This document shows positions 51,272 through 60,167 of a stretch of DNA of 64,000 nt, one piece after another. Position 1 is the stretch's first letter. Each line of letters begins with the position of its first letter. The DNA lies in NCBI GenBank assembly GCA_017960905.1, contig JAGCYH010000019.1, positions 56,027 through 120,026 of the forward strand, read 5' to 3'. The position numbers and the translations under genes are program-made. The stretch is from Bacteroidales bacterium. GTDB taxonomy: Bacteria; Bacteroidota; Bacteroidia; Bacteroidales; Marinilabiliaceae. The notes beneath the pieces are model-generated. The model saw only the letters and a program-made list of their open reading frames with translations. It made no database searches and was not told the DNA's origin.

Positions 51272-53161
51272 TCAGGACTTTATCACTTCGCACTGCGAAT
51301 AGAGTTTTTTATAAAACTCGTGTTTGCAGAGTGTCTCGGGTGAGCCGATGATTATGAGTTTGAGGCGGGCGCGCGTCATGGCGACATTCATGCGGCGCAA
51401 ATCGGCAAGAAAGCCGATTTGGCCGTTGTCGTTGGCTCGCACAAGCGAGACAACGACAACATCGCGCTCCTGCCCCTGAAACGCATCGACAGTATTGACC
51501 GAAATCTGTTTGCGGAACGGATGCAAGAAGGAACTGCGACGGATGAGCGAGCGAAGATACTGAACCTGAGCACGATATGGCGATATGATGCCGAAGTCGG
51601 TGCGTTCGTCGATGATGCGCTGCACGCCCATCGACTTTATATAGAGGCAAAGCGTCTCGATGGTGAGCTTTGCCTCACCACGATTGACGCGCCCGTAGCT
51701 AAGGCCTACGTAGGCCTCGCGGAAATCGCTCTCGGCGCTTTCGGCATCGGCGTTTATAGAAGTCTCGACCCACTGAAGCGGATACTCGGTATCGCCAGGC
51801 AGAAAGCGGTCTTTCACTTCGGCGGCGGCAAAAAGTTTGCCGCCGTAGAACCAGTCCGACGAAAAACGCATAAGTACCTCATTCATACGATATTGCACAT
51901 TGAGCAAGCGGACAGTTTCTGGTTTGTTTTCGGCAATGGTCTCCATAAGAGTCTGCCCCAGCCCGCCGCGAAGCGCGACGGGCGACTTGATAGTTGGCGG
52001 CAACTGGCAATGGTCGCCGGCAAAAATCACACGGTCGGCATGGCCGATGGCTATCCAGCAGGCGGCTTCGAGTGCCTGCGCAGCCTCATCGATGAAAAGA
52101 GTATTAAAACGCAACCCCGTAAGCAGCTGATTTGCAGCGCCTACAAGTGTCGAAGCCACCACACGTGAGTTGTCAAAAATCGACTGTCGGATGCGTATTT
52201 CAAGCTCGTCGGCGCGTTCGCGCAGACGATATATCTGCTGATGATAGTTGGCAGTTCGAGCCGACGGTTTCAGGGCTCGCAGCCGGCGCAAATCGCGACG
52301 TATAGCCCACAGCGGCGGATAGTCGGGGTGCGACTCAAAGCGTTTTTCGTAGGTGTATTGCAACATGTCGTCGGTTACGCGCGAAGGACTGCCAATGCGC
52401 AAGACGCTTATGCCACGCTGCGCCAGCTGCTGGCTTATCCAGTCGACAGCGGCATTGCTCTGGGCGCACACAAGCACTTGCGGCTCTCGCCGCAAGACCT
52501 CGCTGATAGCCTCGACGAGTGTGGTGGTCTTGCCTGTGCCGGGCGGCCCGTGAACGATAAGTACGTCGCGGGCACTGACAACGTCGTTGACGGCCTTCTC
52601 CTGCGAGCTGTTGAGCCACGGCAGACGCAGCGGCACGGCGGAAGCCGTGCCGAATTGCGGTTTCTGGCTTCCGTGAAAGACATTGCGCAAATACGCAAGA
52701 CGATTGTCCGTTGCCGATTCGACGCGCGAAAGCGCATCGAACATGCACGTAAACGACTGTTCATCGAAATTGAGTTGAACGCCAAGGTTCTGTTTATCAA
52801 TCAATTGCCCCAAAGCAATAGCATCGGGCAGACTGACAACCATTTTGCTATCGGAAGCGTAACTGACTGCCGACTTGAACGGGTAATAGTTGATTGAGCC
52901 GTCGGCAGCGATATTGAAAAAACATACCGAACGGCCATACTCGAAATTATGCTCAATGTCGGTGTCGGTTGAGCGCGACAGCTCAACGACAAAGTCGTTG
53001 AGTGAGTTGTAGTAGCTGCGCTCAATATGCACGGGATACCAACACTCGCCGCGTTTCACTTTGCGGCCTATGCCAATGTACTCAGTGGCACGCTGATACT
53101 CGTTTTTCACGTATTCGTACTCGATACGCAACAACTCCCGCTGACGTTTGATACTGACCAA
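51272..53161 (-). CDS. SF1 DNA/RNA helicase (UPF1/IGHMBP2-like)
   Basis: 629 residues. Motif I is VHGPPGTGKTTT near 200-215, motif II (Walker B) is FIDEAAQALE, motif III is AGDHCQLPPT, and the C-terminal RecA motifs are Q-Y-R-M-N (NVQYRMNE), VNTVDAFQGQERDVVVVSLV and MNVAMTRARLKLIIIG. All ATPase motifs are complete. The N-terminal 180 residues resemble the IGHMBP2/SMUBP2-type OB-like region. Last gene of the surE-lpxB-gldFG unit, 8 bp after gldFG. Substrate unknown. Confidence 0.92.
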   Translation of the reverse strand: MVSIKRQRELLRIEYEYVKNEYQRATEYIGIGRKVKRGECWYPVHIERSYYNSLNDFVVELSRSTDTDIEHNFEYGRSVCFFNIAADGSINYYPFKSAVSYASDSKMVVSLPDAIALGQLIDKQNLGVQLNFDEQSFTCMFDALSRVESATDNRLAYLRNVFHGSQKPQFGTASAVPLRLPWLNSSQEKAVNDVVSARDVLIVHGPPGTGKTTTLVEAISEVLRREPQVLVCAQSNAAVDWISQQLAQRGISVLRIGSPSRVTDDMLQYTYEKRFESHPDYPPLWAIRRDLRRLRALKPSARTANYHQQIYRLRERADELEIRIRQSIFDNSRVVASTLVGAANQLLTGLRFNTLFIDEAAQALEAACWIAIGHADRVIFAGDHCQLPPTIKSPVALRGGLGQTLMETIAENKPETVRLLNVQYRMNEVLMRFSSDWFYGGKLFAAAEVKDRFLPGDTEYPLQWVETSINADAESAESDFREAYVGLSYGRVNRGEAKLTIETLCLYIKSMGVQRIIDERTDFGIISPYRAQVQYLRSLIRRSSFLHPFRKQISVNTVDAFQGQERDVVVVSLVRANDNGQIGFLADLRRMNVAMTRARLKLIIIGSPETLCKHEFYKKLYSQCEVIKS

Positions 53162-53169
53162 TATTGTCT

Positions 53170-55587
53170 TTATTTAACTTTTTGATTTACAGCAAATTTC
53201 CGACGGCGCACGACAACTATGACAATGCCGCACAACACAACGAAAAGCAACGGGAAAGCTATGACTACGAATTTGTAGAACGCCGTTCCTTCGCCGATTT
53301 TCTCACGGTCGAGCAAACGCAGCGAAAAAGTTCGGTTGCGAAGGTTCATCCAGCCGTCGTCGTCGGCCAAATACTGCACTGCATTTACTATAAAATCCTT
53401 ATTACCAAACGTTTGTCGCGACAATTCATCGTAGCCGAGCGGCACGATGGTCGGATTGGGCGAATTACGCAGACGCACATCGTTGCGGATTATATCGCCA
53501 TCGGCGACAAAAACCATTTTGGTTTTTTCGCTCATATCTTTCTGAGGTTTAGTGTTTTGCAGCCCGGTCGGCGCATGCCGACGGGCAAAAACCGATTTAA
53601 AAACGCCCTCTTCGAGCAATGCCACATCGAGATTCTGATGATTGTATTGCGCCCTGTCGGGCTGCTGATGAATGGTAGATAACGTCGCAAAGACGGGCGT
53701 GTTGTTCACTTTGGTAAACTGAGAAGTGCGCAGCAGCGAAACGCGGTTGAGCTGCAAATCTTCGCCCACCGTGTCGATGTAACTTGCGAAGTCGGCACGC
53801 ACGTAATTGACATTCTTCGTTATCGGATTGAGCATGTTTGTGCCGAGCATCGGACTGAAAGTCCATGGCATAGGCACAAGCTGCGTGCTCTCTTTGCCAT
53901 TGGCCACGCTGACAGGTATCATGCTGCAACTCAGGTCCTCGACAACATCGGGATTGAGGCGCACGCCATAGACGAAGAGCATGTCGTCGAGATTGTAGTC
54001 GGACAGCAGTCCGACTGTATGTGGGGAGTTGCGAAGCGAATCGAGCGTCATAGTAACGGCATCGACAAGCCACAGCACGCGACCGCCATTCATAACATAC
54101 TGATCTATAACATATTTGTCGCGTTCAGAGAACTCTTGAGTTGGCTTGGCGACAATCACAACTTTGTAATTGTCGAGCACCGAAGCGTCGGAAGCGATGG
54201 CGCCCCTGTCGACAGCGAAATGCTTTGAGAGCGCATCGGCAGCCTCGACGACGTCAATCTCGTCGAGCTCGCCATGACCTTCGAGGAAAGCCACGCGCTG
54301 CGGTTCGCCGGCGTTGAGCCGGCGAAGCCCGTCGAGCAGCTTGTACTCAAGATTCTCAATCGAACGGTTGAGATTCTCTTCGCCCGAAAGGCCTGAAACA
54401 TTCTCCAACAAATTGGTCCACAGGTATTTATCGCCACATTGCATTTGAGCATACGGATAAACAAGCGAACGTATTTTCTGGCCGTCCTCTTTGGTTTCGA
54501 ACACAGGCACACCGCCAAGTCCGTCGTCGGCCAAATCGTCGTTGAGTTGTTCCAATTCCTTCTTAGAGAGCGACATAGGGTCGATAGAAATATAAGAAAT
54601 TCGCCTTGGCGAATTTATATTCAACTCGTCGAACATCTCACAAACCGACTTACGCAAGCGGTTGAAACCAGCGTTCAAATCGCCATCGAGATAGAGTTTC
54701 ACCGTTACATCATTTTCCAACGACGCCAGATAATCAACTGATACTGAAGCAAGTGTAAAACGTTTTTCGGTTGTAAGGTCGAAACGCAGAAAAAGTTGGC
54801 TTGCACCGAAATTGAGCGCAGCAATGCACGCAGCCGCCCAAGCAATGAATTTGACCGAGCGCAAGCGACGGTCGATAACGAGGCACGAAAGACCTATAAA
54901 TAAGGCAATTACCGAAACGAAATATACCACATCGCGACTGTCGACCACACCGCGGCTGATGCTGGCATAGTGCGAATCGATTCCGAGCGCCGTGATGTAA
55001 ACGGCAATGTGTTTCAGCGCAGGCACTTCGGAAAGCGAGTCGAAACCGATGTAAAAGACGAAGCATAAAGCTATTCCCGTTACAAACGCAACTATCTGAT
55101 TATCAGTAATCGACGAAGCGAAAACGCCAATTGCCATGTATATTGCGGCAAGCGCCACCAAACCGATGTACGAACCGATTGTTCCGCCAACATCAATATT
55201 GCCTTGCGGCGAACCGAGCTGCCATACTACAAACACGTAAACCACTGTGGTAGCGATAGATATAAGCATGAGCGTCAGTCCGGCGAGATACTTTGCGCAG
55301 ACAATGCGCAAAGTGGACATGGGGCGCAGCAGAAGCAGTTCGATGGTTCCCGTGCGGCGTTCCTCGGCTATAAGGCGCATGGCGACAGCCGGCGCGAGAA
55401 AAAGAAAAATCCATGGCGCTATTTCGAACAGCGGGTCGAGCGAAGCGTAACCGCTGTAAATTATATTCATACTGCCAGGTACTATCCATAAGAATAAACC
55501 GCTGACTATCAAAAAAGTAGCAACAACAAGATATCCTGTTGCCGAACAAAAAAACGTAGCTATCTCTTTTTTAAACAAACTGAACAT
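53170..55587 (-). CDS. GldF-GldG fusion: ABC-2 permease fused to its extracytoplasmic auxiliary
   Basis: 805 residues. Residues 1 to about 245 are an ABC-2 permease like GldF with six membrane helices (FKKEIATFFCSATGYLV ... IAEERRTGTIELLLLRP, the conserved 'EERRTGT' loop). A further helix near 250-270 leads to a GldG-type extracytoplasmic domain (about 280-770, D-L-T-x-E-K-R-F-T-L-A at its start) and a C-terminal helix. In gliding Bacteroidota gldF and gldG are separate. The ATPase subunit (GldA type) is not in the window. Its place after lpxB and before the helicase is unusual for a transporter. Confidence 0.86.
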   Translation of the reverse strand: MFSLFKKEIATFFCSATGYLVVATFLIVSGLFLWIVPGSMNIIYSGYASLDPLFEIAPWIFLFLAPAVAMRLIAEERRTGTIELLLLRPMSTLRIVCAKYLAGLTLMLISIATTVVYVFVVWQLGSPQGNIDVGGTIGSYIGLVALAAIYMAIGVFASSITDNQIVAFVTGIALCFVFYIGFDSLSEVPALKHIAVYITALGIDSHYASISRGVVDSRDVVYFVSVIALFIGLSCLVIDRRLRSVKFIAWAAACIAALNFGASQLFLRFDLTTEKRFTLASVSVDYLASLENDVTVKLYLDGDLNAGFNRLRKSVCEMFDELNINSPRRISYISIDPMSLSKKELEQLNDDLADDGLGGVPVFETKEDGQKIRSLVYPYAQMQCGDKYLWTNLLENVSGLSGEENLNRSIENLEYKLLDGLRRLNAGEPQRVAFLEGHGELDEIDVVEAADALSKHFAVDRGAIASDASVLDNYKVVIVAKPTQEFSERDKYVIDQYVMNGGRVLWLVDAVTMTLDSLRNSPHTVGLLSDYNLDDMLFVYGVRLNPDVVEDLSCSMIPVSVANGKESTQLVPMPWTFSPMLGTNMLNPITKNVNYVRADFASYIDTVGEDLQLNRVSLLRTSQFTKVNNTPVFATLSTIHQQPDRAQYNHQNLDVALLEEGVFKSVFARRHAPTGLQNTKPQKDMSEKTKMVFVADGDIIRNDVRLRNSPNPTIVPLGYDELSRQTFGNKDFIVNAVQYLADDDGWMNLRNRTFSLRLLDREKIGEGTAFYKFVVIAFPLLFVVLCGIVIVVVRRRKFAVNQKVK

Positions 55588-55616
55588 TTTAATTATGAAT
55601 TTTCAATTTTCAATTC

Positions 55617-56759
55617 TCAATTTTCAACTTTCAAATTCAGTCTTTCCACCATCAGTCGGGCAGCGCGGGCGCTGCATCCGGCATCGCCGACAAGTCGGCG
55701 AAGCTCGTCGTAATCGGCGAGCATCTGACGGCGGTAGTCGGTGTCGGCAGTGAGCTGGCGCAAAAGGTCGATCATAAGGTCGAATTTGTACGCCTTCTGA
55801 AACAACTCCTTCACCGCTTCGCGGTGAAGAATGAGGTTTACCAAGCTGATATACTTCACTTTAACGAATACGTGCCGTGCCATGAAATCGCTGAAACCGC
55901 CGCCCCACATCAGGTAGAGGACAATCTGCGGACAGTTTAGCACAGCCGTCTCAAGAGTGGCCGTCCCCGAGGTTACCAAAGCGCAACGTGCCTGACTGAC
56001 AAGCTGATACGTCTGTCCGAATATCACGCGGACATCGAGACCTTTAATATAAGGCTCATAATCGGCAATGGTGAACGATGGTGCGCCTGCAATAACAAAC
56101 TGATACTGAGGGAAATGCTCTATTGCTTGCAACATTTTGGGTAAATTGTACTTCAACTCGCCCACTCGGCTGCCAGCCAGAAGCGCTATTTTCGGGCGCT
56201 CATCGAGGTCGTTTCGGCGACAAAAGTCGCCGAACGACTCGCCTTTGTCGGCGCGAGCTTCTATGGCGTCCATCACCGGATTGCCGCAATAATCAACCTC
56301 GACACCCTTCTGTTTGAAATAATCGGTCTCGAACGGCAGTATGGTATAAATGCGGTCGATGCAGCGGCGCATCTTTTTTATGCGGTATTCCTTTGACGCC
56401 CAGACTTTTGGCGAGATATAATAAAACACCCGTATCCCGTGTTTGTGGGCGAAATCGGCCATAGGCAGATTGAAGCCCGGATAATCGACGAGAATAAGCA
56501 CGTCGGGGCGGTTGGCGAGCAAATCGCTCTTACAAAGTTTGAAATTGCTGCGTATCTTGCCCAAATGCGTCAGCACATCGAAAACGCCCATCACGGCAGT
56601 GTCTTTGTAATGGCGCACGAGCGTTCCGCCCTGCGCTGCCATTAGATCGCCGCCCCAGAAACGGAAATCGGCTTCGCTGTCGGCGTTTTTCAGCTCACGC
56701 ATCAGATTTGATGCGTGCAAATCGCCCGACGGCTCGCCTGCTATGATGTAGTATTTCAT
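55617..56759 (-). CDS. lpxB: Lipid-A-disaccharide synthase
   Basis: 380 residues, glycosyltransferase GT19. It condenses UDP-2,3-diacylglucosamine with lipid X to make the lipid A disaccharide. Typical segments: IIAGEPSGDLHASNLM near 4-19, DYPGFNLPMADFAH, YISPKVWASKEYRIKKM, LLAGSRVGELKYNLP and the C-terminal TSGTATLETAVLNCPQIV. It overlaps the small membrane protein gene by 4 bp. Gives the operon an outer-membrane biogenesis context. Confidence 0.97.
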   Translation of the reverse strand: MKYYIIAGEPSGDLHASNLMRELKNADSEADFRFWGGDLMAAQGGTLVRHYKDTAVMGVFDVLTHLGKIRSNFKLCKSDLLANRPDVLILVDYPGFNLPMADFAHKHGIRVFYYISPKVWASKEYRIKKMRRCIDRIYTILPFETDYFKQKGVEVDYCGNPVMDAIEARADKGESFGDFCRRNDLDERPKIALLAGSRVGELKYNLPKMLQAIEHFPQYQFVIAGAPSFTIADYEPYIKGLDVRVIFGQTYQLVSQARCALVTSGTATLETAVLNCPQIVLYLMWGGGFSDFMARHVFVKVKYISLVNLILHREAVKELFQKAYKFDLMIDLLRQLTADTDYRRQMLADYDELRRLVGDAGCSARAARLMVERLNLKVEN

Positions 56760-57040
56760 TGTATTCCAAACTTTAACACGACGACAGCCAACGCATACAT
56801 AATGGTCGCGAGGAATAATCCTCGCGAGAATTTTATGAAATTGAGATTCACAACTATCAGAAACACAGCCAGATTCGACAGACAGCAGACGGCAAACAGC
56901 ATCGACACACTGTCGAGGAACAAAAGAGCTTCGATAAAGCCCCGATAGTCGAGATTTCCAGCATAGCTGAAATTATAGAACAATACCGACGTGATGACCG
57001 GCAGAATAAGACCAGTAAGAAATCCAAAAAGCGTTTTCAT
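56756..57040 (-). CDS. Small membrane protein between surE and lpxB
   Basis: 94 residues with three hydrophobic segments (LFGFLTGLILPVITSVLFYNF near 4-24, FLDSVSMLFAVCCLSNLAVFLI and FLATIMYALAVVVLKFG). It overlaps lpxB by 4 bp and lies 12 bp after surE. Small proteins of this size between surE and lpxB are common in Bacteroidales; function unknown, perhaps stabilising an envelope complex. Confidence 0.7.
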   Translation of the reverse strand: MKTLFGFLTGLILPVITSVLFYNFSYAGNLDYRGFIEALLFLDSVSMLFAVCCLSNLAVFLIVVNLNFIKFSRGLFLATIMYALAVVVLKFGIQ

Positions 57041-57052
57041 AAATCCCTATTT

Positions 57053-57805
57053 TTAAAAATTCAACTGTCGAAGCACATCATAATCACAAACATCTATCCG
57101 ACATGGCGTTACAGTAGCATAACCCTGATTGAGCCAAGCCACATCGGTATCGTTGTCCGACGGCTCGTCGTTGATGTATTTGCCAAAAAGCCAGGCATAT
57201 TCGCTGCCGTCGGGCGCTGTGAAGCTATGCGGGTCTTCAAGCCAGTGCCCGAGCGTAGCTCGGCACGGCTTTATTCCGCGCACTTCGCCTTTCGGGATGT
57301 TGACCGAGAAAAAGACATTTCGGAAATTTTCGGCTTTCAGGAAATACTCAATCACCTGCGCTACAACAGGTTCGGCGTATGAGAAATCGGCATCATGGTC
57401 GAAGTCGTCGAGTGAGAAAGCGACGCCTCTGATGCCAAGCAGAGCGGCCTCGCGCACGGCACCTATGGTGCCGGAGTAATGCACGCTCGATGACACATTG
57501 CTGCCATGGTTTATGCCCGACAGAATAATATCGGGACGGCTCGGAACAAGCTCATGCACAGCCAGTTTGACACAATCGACGGGCGTTCCGCCAATGGCGA
57601 ACGCCCTCACGCTTTCGCCAAAACGTTCGTCGGGCTTTGTTACAAGAGGCTTGTTGACCGTCATGGCATGGCTCATGCCCGAATAGCTCGAATCGGGCGC
57701 GGCAACAACAACATTGCCAATACGTTGCGCGATGGCTGTAAGCACTGAAATGCCTTTCGACTGTATTCCGTCGTCGTTGGTAATAAGTATCAGCGGTTTC
57801 GACAT
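57053..57805 (-). CDS. surE: 5'/3'-nucleotidase SurE
   Basis: 250 residues. Metal-binding N-terminus LITNDDGIQSKGI (Asp-Asp pair), then SYSGMSHAMT, GTPVDCVKLA and SGINHGSNVSSSVHYSGTIGA, all SurE landmarks. Dephosphorylates nucleoside monophosphates and short polyphosphates. First gene of a five-gene minus-strand unit (surE, small membrane protein, lpxB, gldFG, helicase). A TATCTTTG -7 box is at 57829-57836. Confidence 0.97.
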   Translation of the reverse strand: MSKPLILITNDDGIQSKGISVLTAIAQRIGNVVVAAPDSSYSGMSHAMTVNKPLVTKPDERFGESVRAFAIGGTPVDCVKLAVHELVPSRPDIILSGINHGSNVSSSVHYSGTIGAVREAALLGIRGVAFSLDDFDHDADFSYAEPVVAQVIEYFLKAENFRNVFFSVNIPKGEVRGIKPCRATLGHWLEDPHSFTAPDGSEYAWLFGKYINDEPSDNDTDVAWLNQGYATVTPCRIDVCDYDVLRQLNF

Positions 57806-57828
57806 ATTTTGTTCATTTTGTCAAAGTA

Positions 57829-57836
57829 CAAAGATA
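57829..57836 (-). promoter_or_regulatory. -7 box of the surE operon (TATCTTTG on minus strand)
   Basis: Perfect TAnnTTTG match 24 bp before the surE start; no TTG at the usual -33 position. The rest of the 280-bp divergent region to 58086 holds no gene that I can see. Confidence 0.5.
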
Positions 57837-58086
57837 AGGCTAATTGGTCAGATTACACGCATTTGAACGACATTTGTAACAATCATTTTTTTTCAGAAAA
57901 AACGATTATCACTGCACCTCTGCAATAATCTGACAGTAAATGCATTACTCAGAGAGCAAAGAAACTGGCCACGCACGGCACGAAGAAAAGGTGATTTTAG
58001 GGGAAAAATTTCACGAAAAAAATTTGTCATTAAGCAAGTATTTCCATAATTTAGCGTTATAAAATTAAAACTTAAACTCAACGAAC

Positions 58087-58674
58087 ATGATAGAATGGTT
58101 TAACTCTCTGGAGCCGATGCTGAAGATATTCTGGGCATGCGCCCTCATAAGCTCGGTTTTGTTTGTAATACAATTGCTGTTATTAATAATAGGTGTCGAC
58201 TCCGACTCTACCGACGCCGATTTCAGCACCGACACGCCCGACTTCGACGGTGACACTACCGACTTGGGCGGCGGATTTTCGCTTTTCTCAATCAAAAACA
58301 TGATCAACTTCCTTGTCGGTTTCGGTTGGGGCGGCGTTTGCTTCTACAAATACATCGACAATCCGTTTCTGCTTACGCTCGCTGCCTTCGGCATCGGACT
58401 TGTGTTCATCGGTATGTTTTTCATCATTTACAAGCAGACGCGCCGATTCGAGTCGAACGGCGCATTCCACATCAAAGACTGCATCGACAAGACAGCCGAC
58501 GTATATCTGCGCATACCGGCCAAAGGCGAAGGCAAGGGCAAGATACAAATCAGTGTCAACGGCTCGGTGCACGAGATCGATGCGATAGCCGAAGACGCAA
58601 TGATACCTACCGGCGCTAAAGTGAGAGTGACAGAAGTCATCGACAGCACCACAGTGAGAGTCAAAGCATTGTAA
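58087..58674 (+). CDS. NfeD-like membrane protein with OB-fold tail, flotillin partner
   Basis: 195 residues. Two or three membrane helices (about 15-38, FWACALISSVLFVIQLLLLI; about 65-115), with an acidic linker between (DSDSTDADFSTDTPDFDGD). The C-terminal about 70 residues form an OB-like barrel (ADVYLRIPAKGEGKGKIQIS ... VRVTEVIDSTTVRVKAL), as in NfeD/YuaF proteins. No serine protease domain. It lies 27 bp upstream of the flotillin gene, the arrangement seen for YuaF-FloT in other bacteria. Likely membrane microdomain protein. Confidence 0.85.
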   Translation: MIEWFNSLEPMLKIFWACALISSVLFVIQLLLLIIGVDSDSTDADFSTDTPDFDGDTTDLGGGFSLFSIKNMINFLVGFGWGGVCFYKYIDNPFLLTLAAFGIGLVFIGMFFIIYKQTRRFESNGAFHIKDCIDKTADVYLRIPAKGEGKGKIQISVNGSVHEIDAIAEDAMIPTGAKVRVTEVIDSTTVRVKAL

Positions 58675-58701
58675 ATAAACTAAATAACACATATAATAAC
58701 A

Positions 58702-60105
58702 ATGGAACCGATTTATCTTATTATTGCCGCAGTGGTTGTCGCTGTCGGCTTGCTGGTATCGATTATCAACCGATACCGTCGTTGTCCGTCGGACAAGATT
58801 CTTGTCGTTTACGGAAGCAAAAGCAACAAAAGTTCAGCACGCTGCATTCACGGTGGCGGTACGTTCATCTGGCCTATCATTGAAGATTACGCCTACATGA
58901 GCCTTATACCTATCTCTATCGACGCCAACCTCACCAACGCGCTGAGTAAACAGAACATACGCGTCGATGTGCCGTGCCGCTTCACGGTCGGTATCTCTAC
59001 CGAACCCGAATGCATGAACGCCGCCGCCGAGCGACTGCTCGGCCAGACGCCGGCGCAGATTCAGGAACTCGCGCGCGATATCCTCTTCGGCCAGCTCCGT
59101 CTGGTTATCGCCACCATGAGTATCGAAGAGCTCAACAGCGACCGCGACAAATTCCTCGAAAGCATTTCGTCGAACGTCGAAGTGGAACTTAAGAAAATCG
59201 GTTTGCGCCTTATCAACGTCAACGTGACCGACATCAAGGACGAATCGGGCTACATAGAAGCCCTCGGACGCGAAGCGGCCGCTAAAGCCATCAACGAGGC
59301 CAAAGTGCGTGTGGCTGAGCAAGATAAGGTGGGTGAGATTGGTAAAGCCGAAGCCGACCGCGAGACTCGTATACGTACGGCAGAGGCCAATGCCGAAGCC
59401 GTCAAAGGTGAGAATGAGGCGCAGATAGCCATTGCGACATCGAACGCCGACCGACGCGAGAAAGAGGCTGAAGCTCAACGCAAAGCCACTGCTGCTGAGA
59501 AAGTTGCACAAGCCAAAGCACTTCAGGAAGCTTACTCGGCCGAGCGTGAGGCCGAAATAGCTCGTGCCGAGCGCGAGCGCTCGACACAAAATGCCAATAT
59601 CATTGTGCCACAAGAGATTGAGAAGAAACGCCGCATCATAGAAGCCGAGGCCGAGGCCGAACGCGTTCGCGTGAACGCCAAAGGTGAAGCCGACGCCATT
59701 TTCGCTAAAATGGAAGCAGAAGCCAAAGGTTACTTCGAGGTGCTCACCAAACAAGCCGACGGCTACGACAAGATGGTGCAGGCCGCAGGCGGCGACGCCA
59801 ACAAGGCTTACATGCTGCTCTTGATTGAGAAACTGCCAGACCTCGTGAAAACTCAAGTAGAAGCCATCAAGGGCATCAACATCGACCACGTAACGGTTTG
59901 GGACGGCGGCAACAGCGCCGACGGCAAAGGCTCGACAGCCAACTTCCTCTCGGGACTGATGAAATCAGTCCCGCCGCTCAACGAACTCTTCGACATGGCC
60001 GGACTCAACCTGCCCGAATATCTGGCTAAAAAGAAAGATACCGAAAACAAGGTTATCGACGTAAAAGCCGAAGAAGAAACGGATAACAAAAAGAAAAACA
60101 AATAA
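58702..60105 (+). CDS. Flotillin-family protein (SPFH domain)
   Basis: 467 residues. N-terminal membrane anchor (YLIIAAVVVAVGLLVSII), SPFH/PHB domain (about 30-190), then a long Ala/Glu/Lys-rich coiled coil with repeats such as EAQIAIATSNADRREKEAEA and KAEADRETRIRTAEANAEAV. C-terminal part AAGGDANKAYMLLLIEKLPDLVK and FLSGLMKSVPPLNELFDMAG match FloT/YuaG. Organises membrane microdomains. It forms an operon with the NfeD-like gene and ends at a terminator. Confidence 0.94.
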   Translation: MEPIYLIIAAVVVAVGLLVSIINRYRRCPSDKILVVYGSKSNKSSARCIHGGGTFIWPIIEDYAYMSLIPISIDANLTNALSKQNIRVDVPCRFTVGISTEPECMNAAAERLLGQTPAQIQELARDILFGQLRLVIATMSIEELNSDRDKFLESISSNVEVELKKIGLRLINVNVTDIKDESGYIEALGREAAAKAINEAKVRVAEQDKVGEIGKAEADRETRIRTAEANAEAVKGENEAQIAIATSNADRREKEAEAQRKATAAEKVAQAKALQEAYSAEREAEIARAERERSTQNANIIVPQEIEKKRRIIEAEAEAERVRVNAKGEADAIFAKMEAEAKGYFEVLTKQADGYDKMVQAAGGDANKAYMLLLIEKLPDLVKTQVEAIKGINIDHVTVWDGGNSADGKGSTANFLSGLMKSVPPLNELFDMAGLNLPEYLAKKKDTENKVIDVKAEEETDNKKKNK

Positions 60106-60112
60106 CATGCTG

Positions 60113-60147
60113 AAAGCCAACGCTCTAATGAGAGCGTTGGCTTTTTT
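60113..60147 (+). terminator. Terminator after the flotillin gene
   Basis: AAAGCCAACGCTCT / AGAGCGTTGGCTTT hairpin followed by T-run. Confidence 0.9.
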
Positions 60148-60167
60148 CAGATAAAAACGTTACATTT

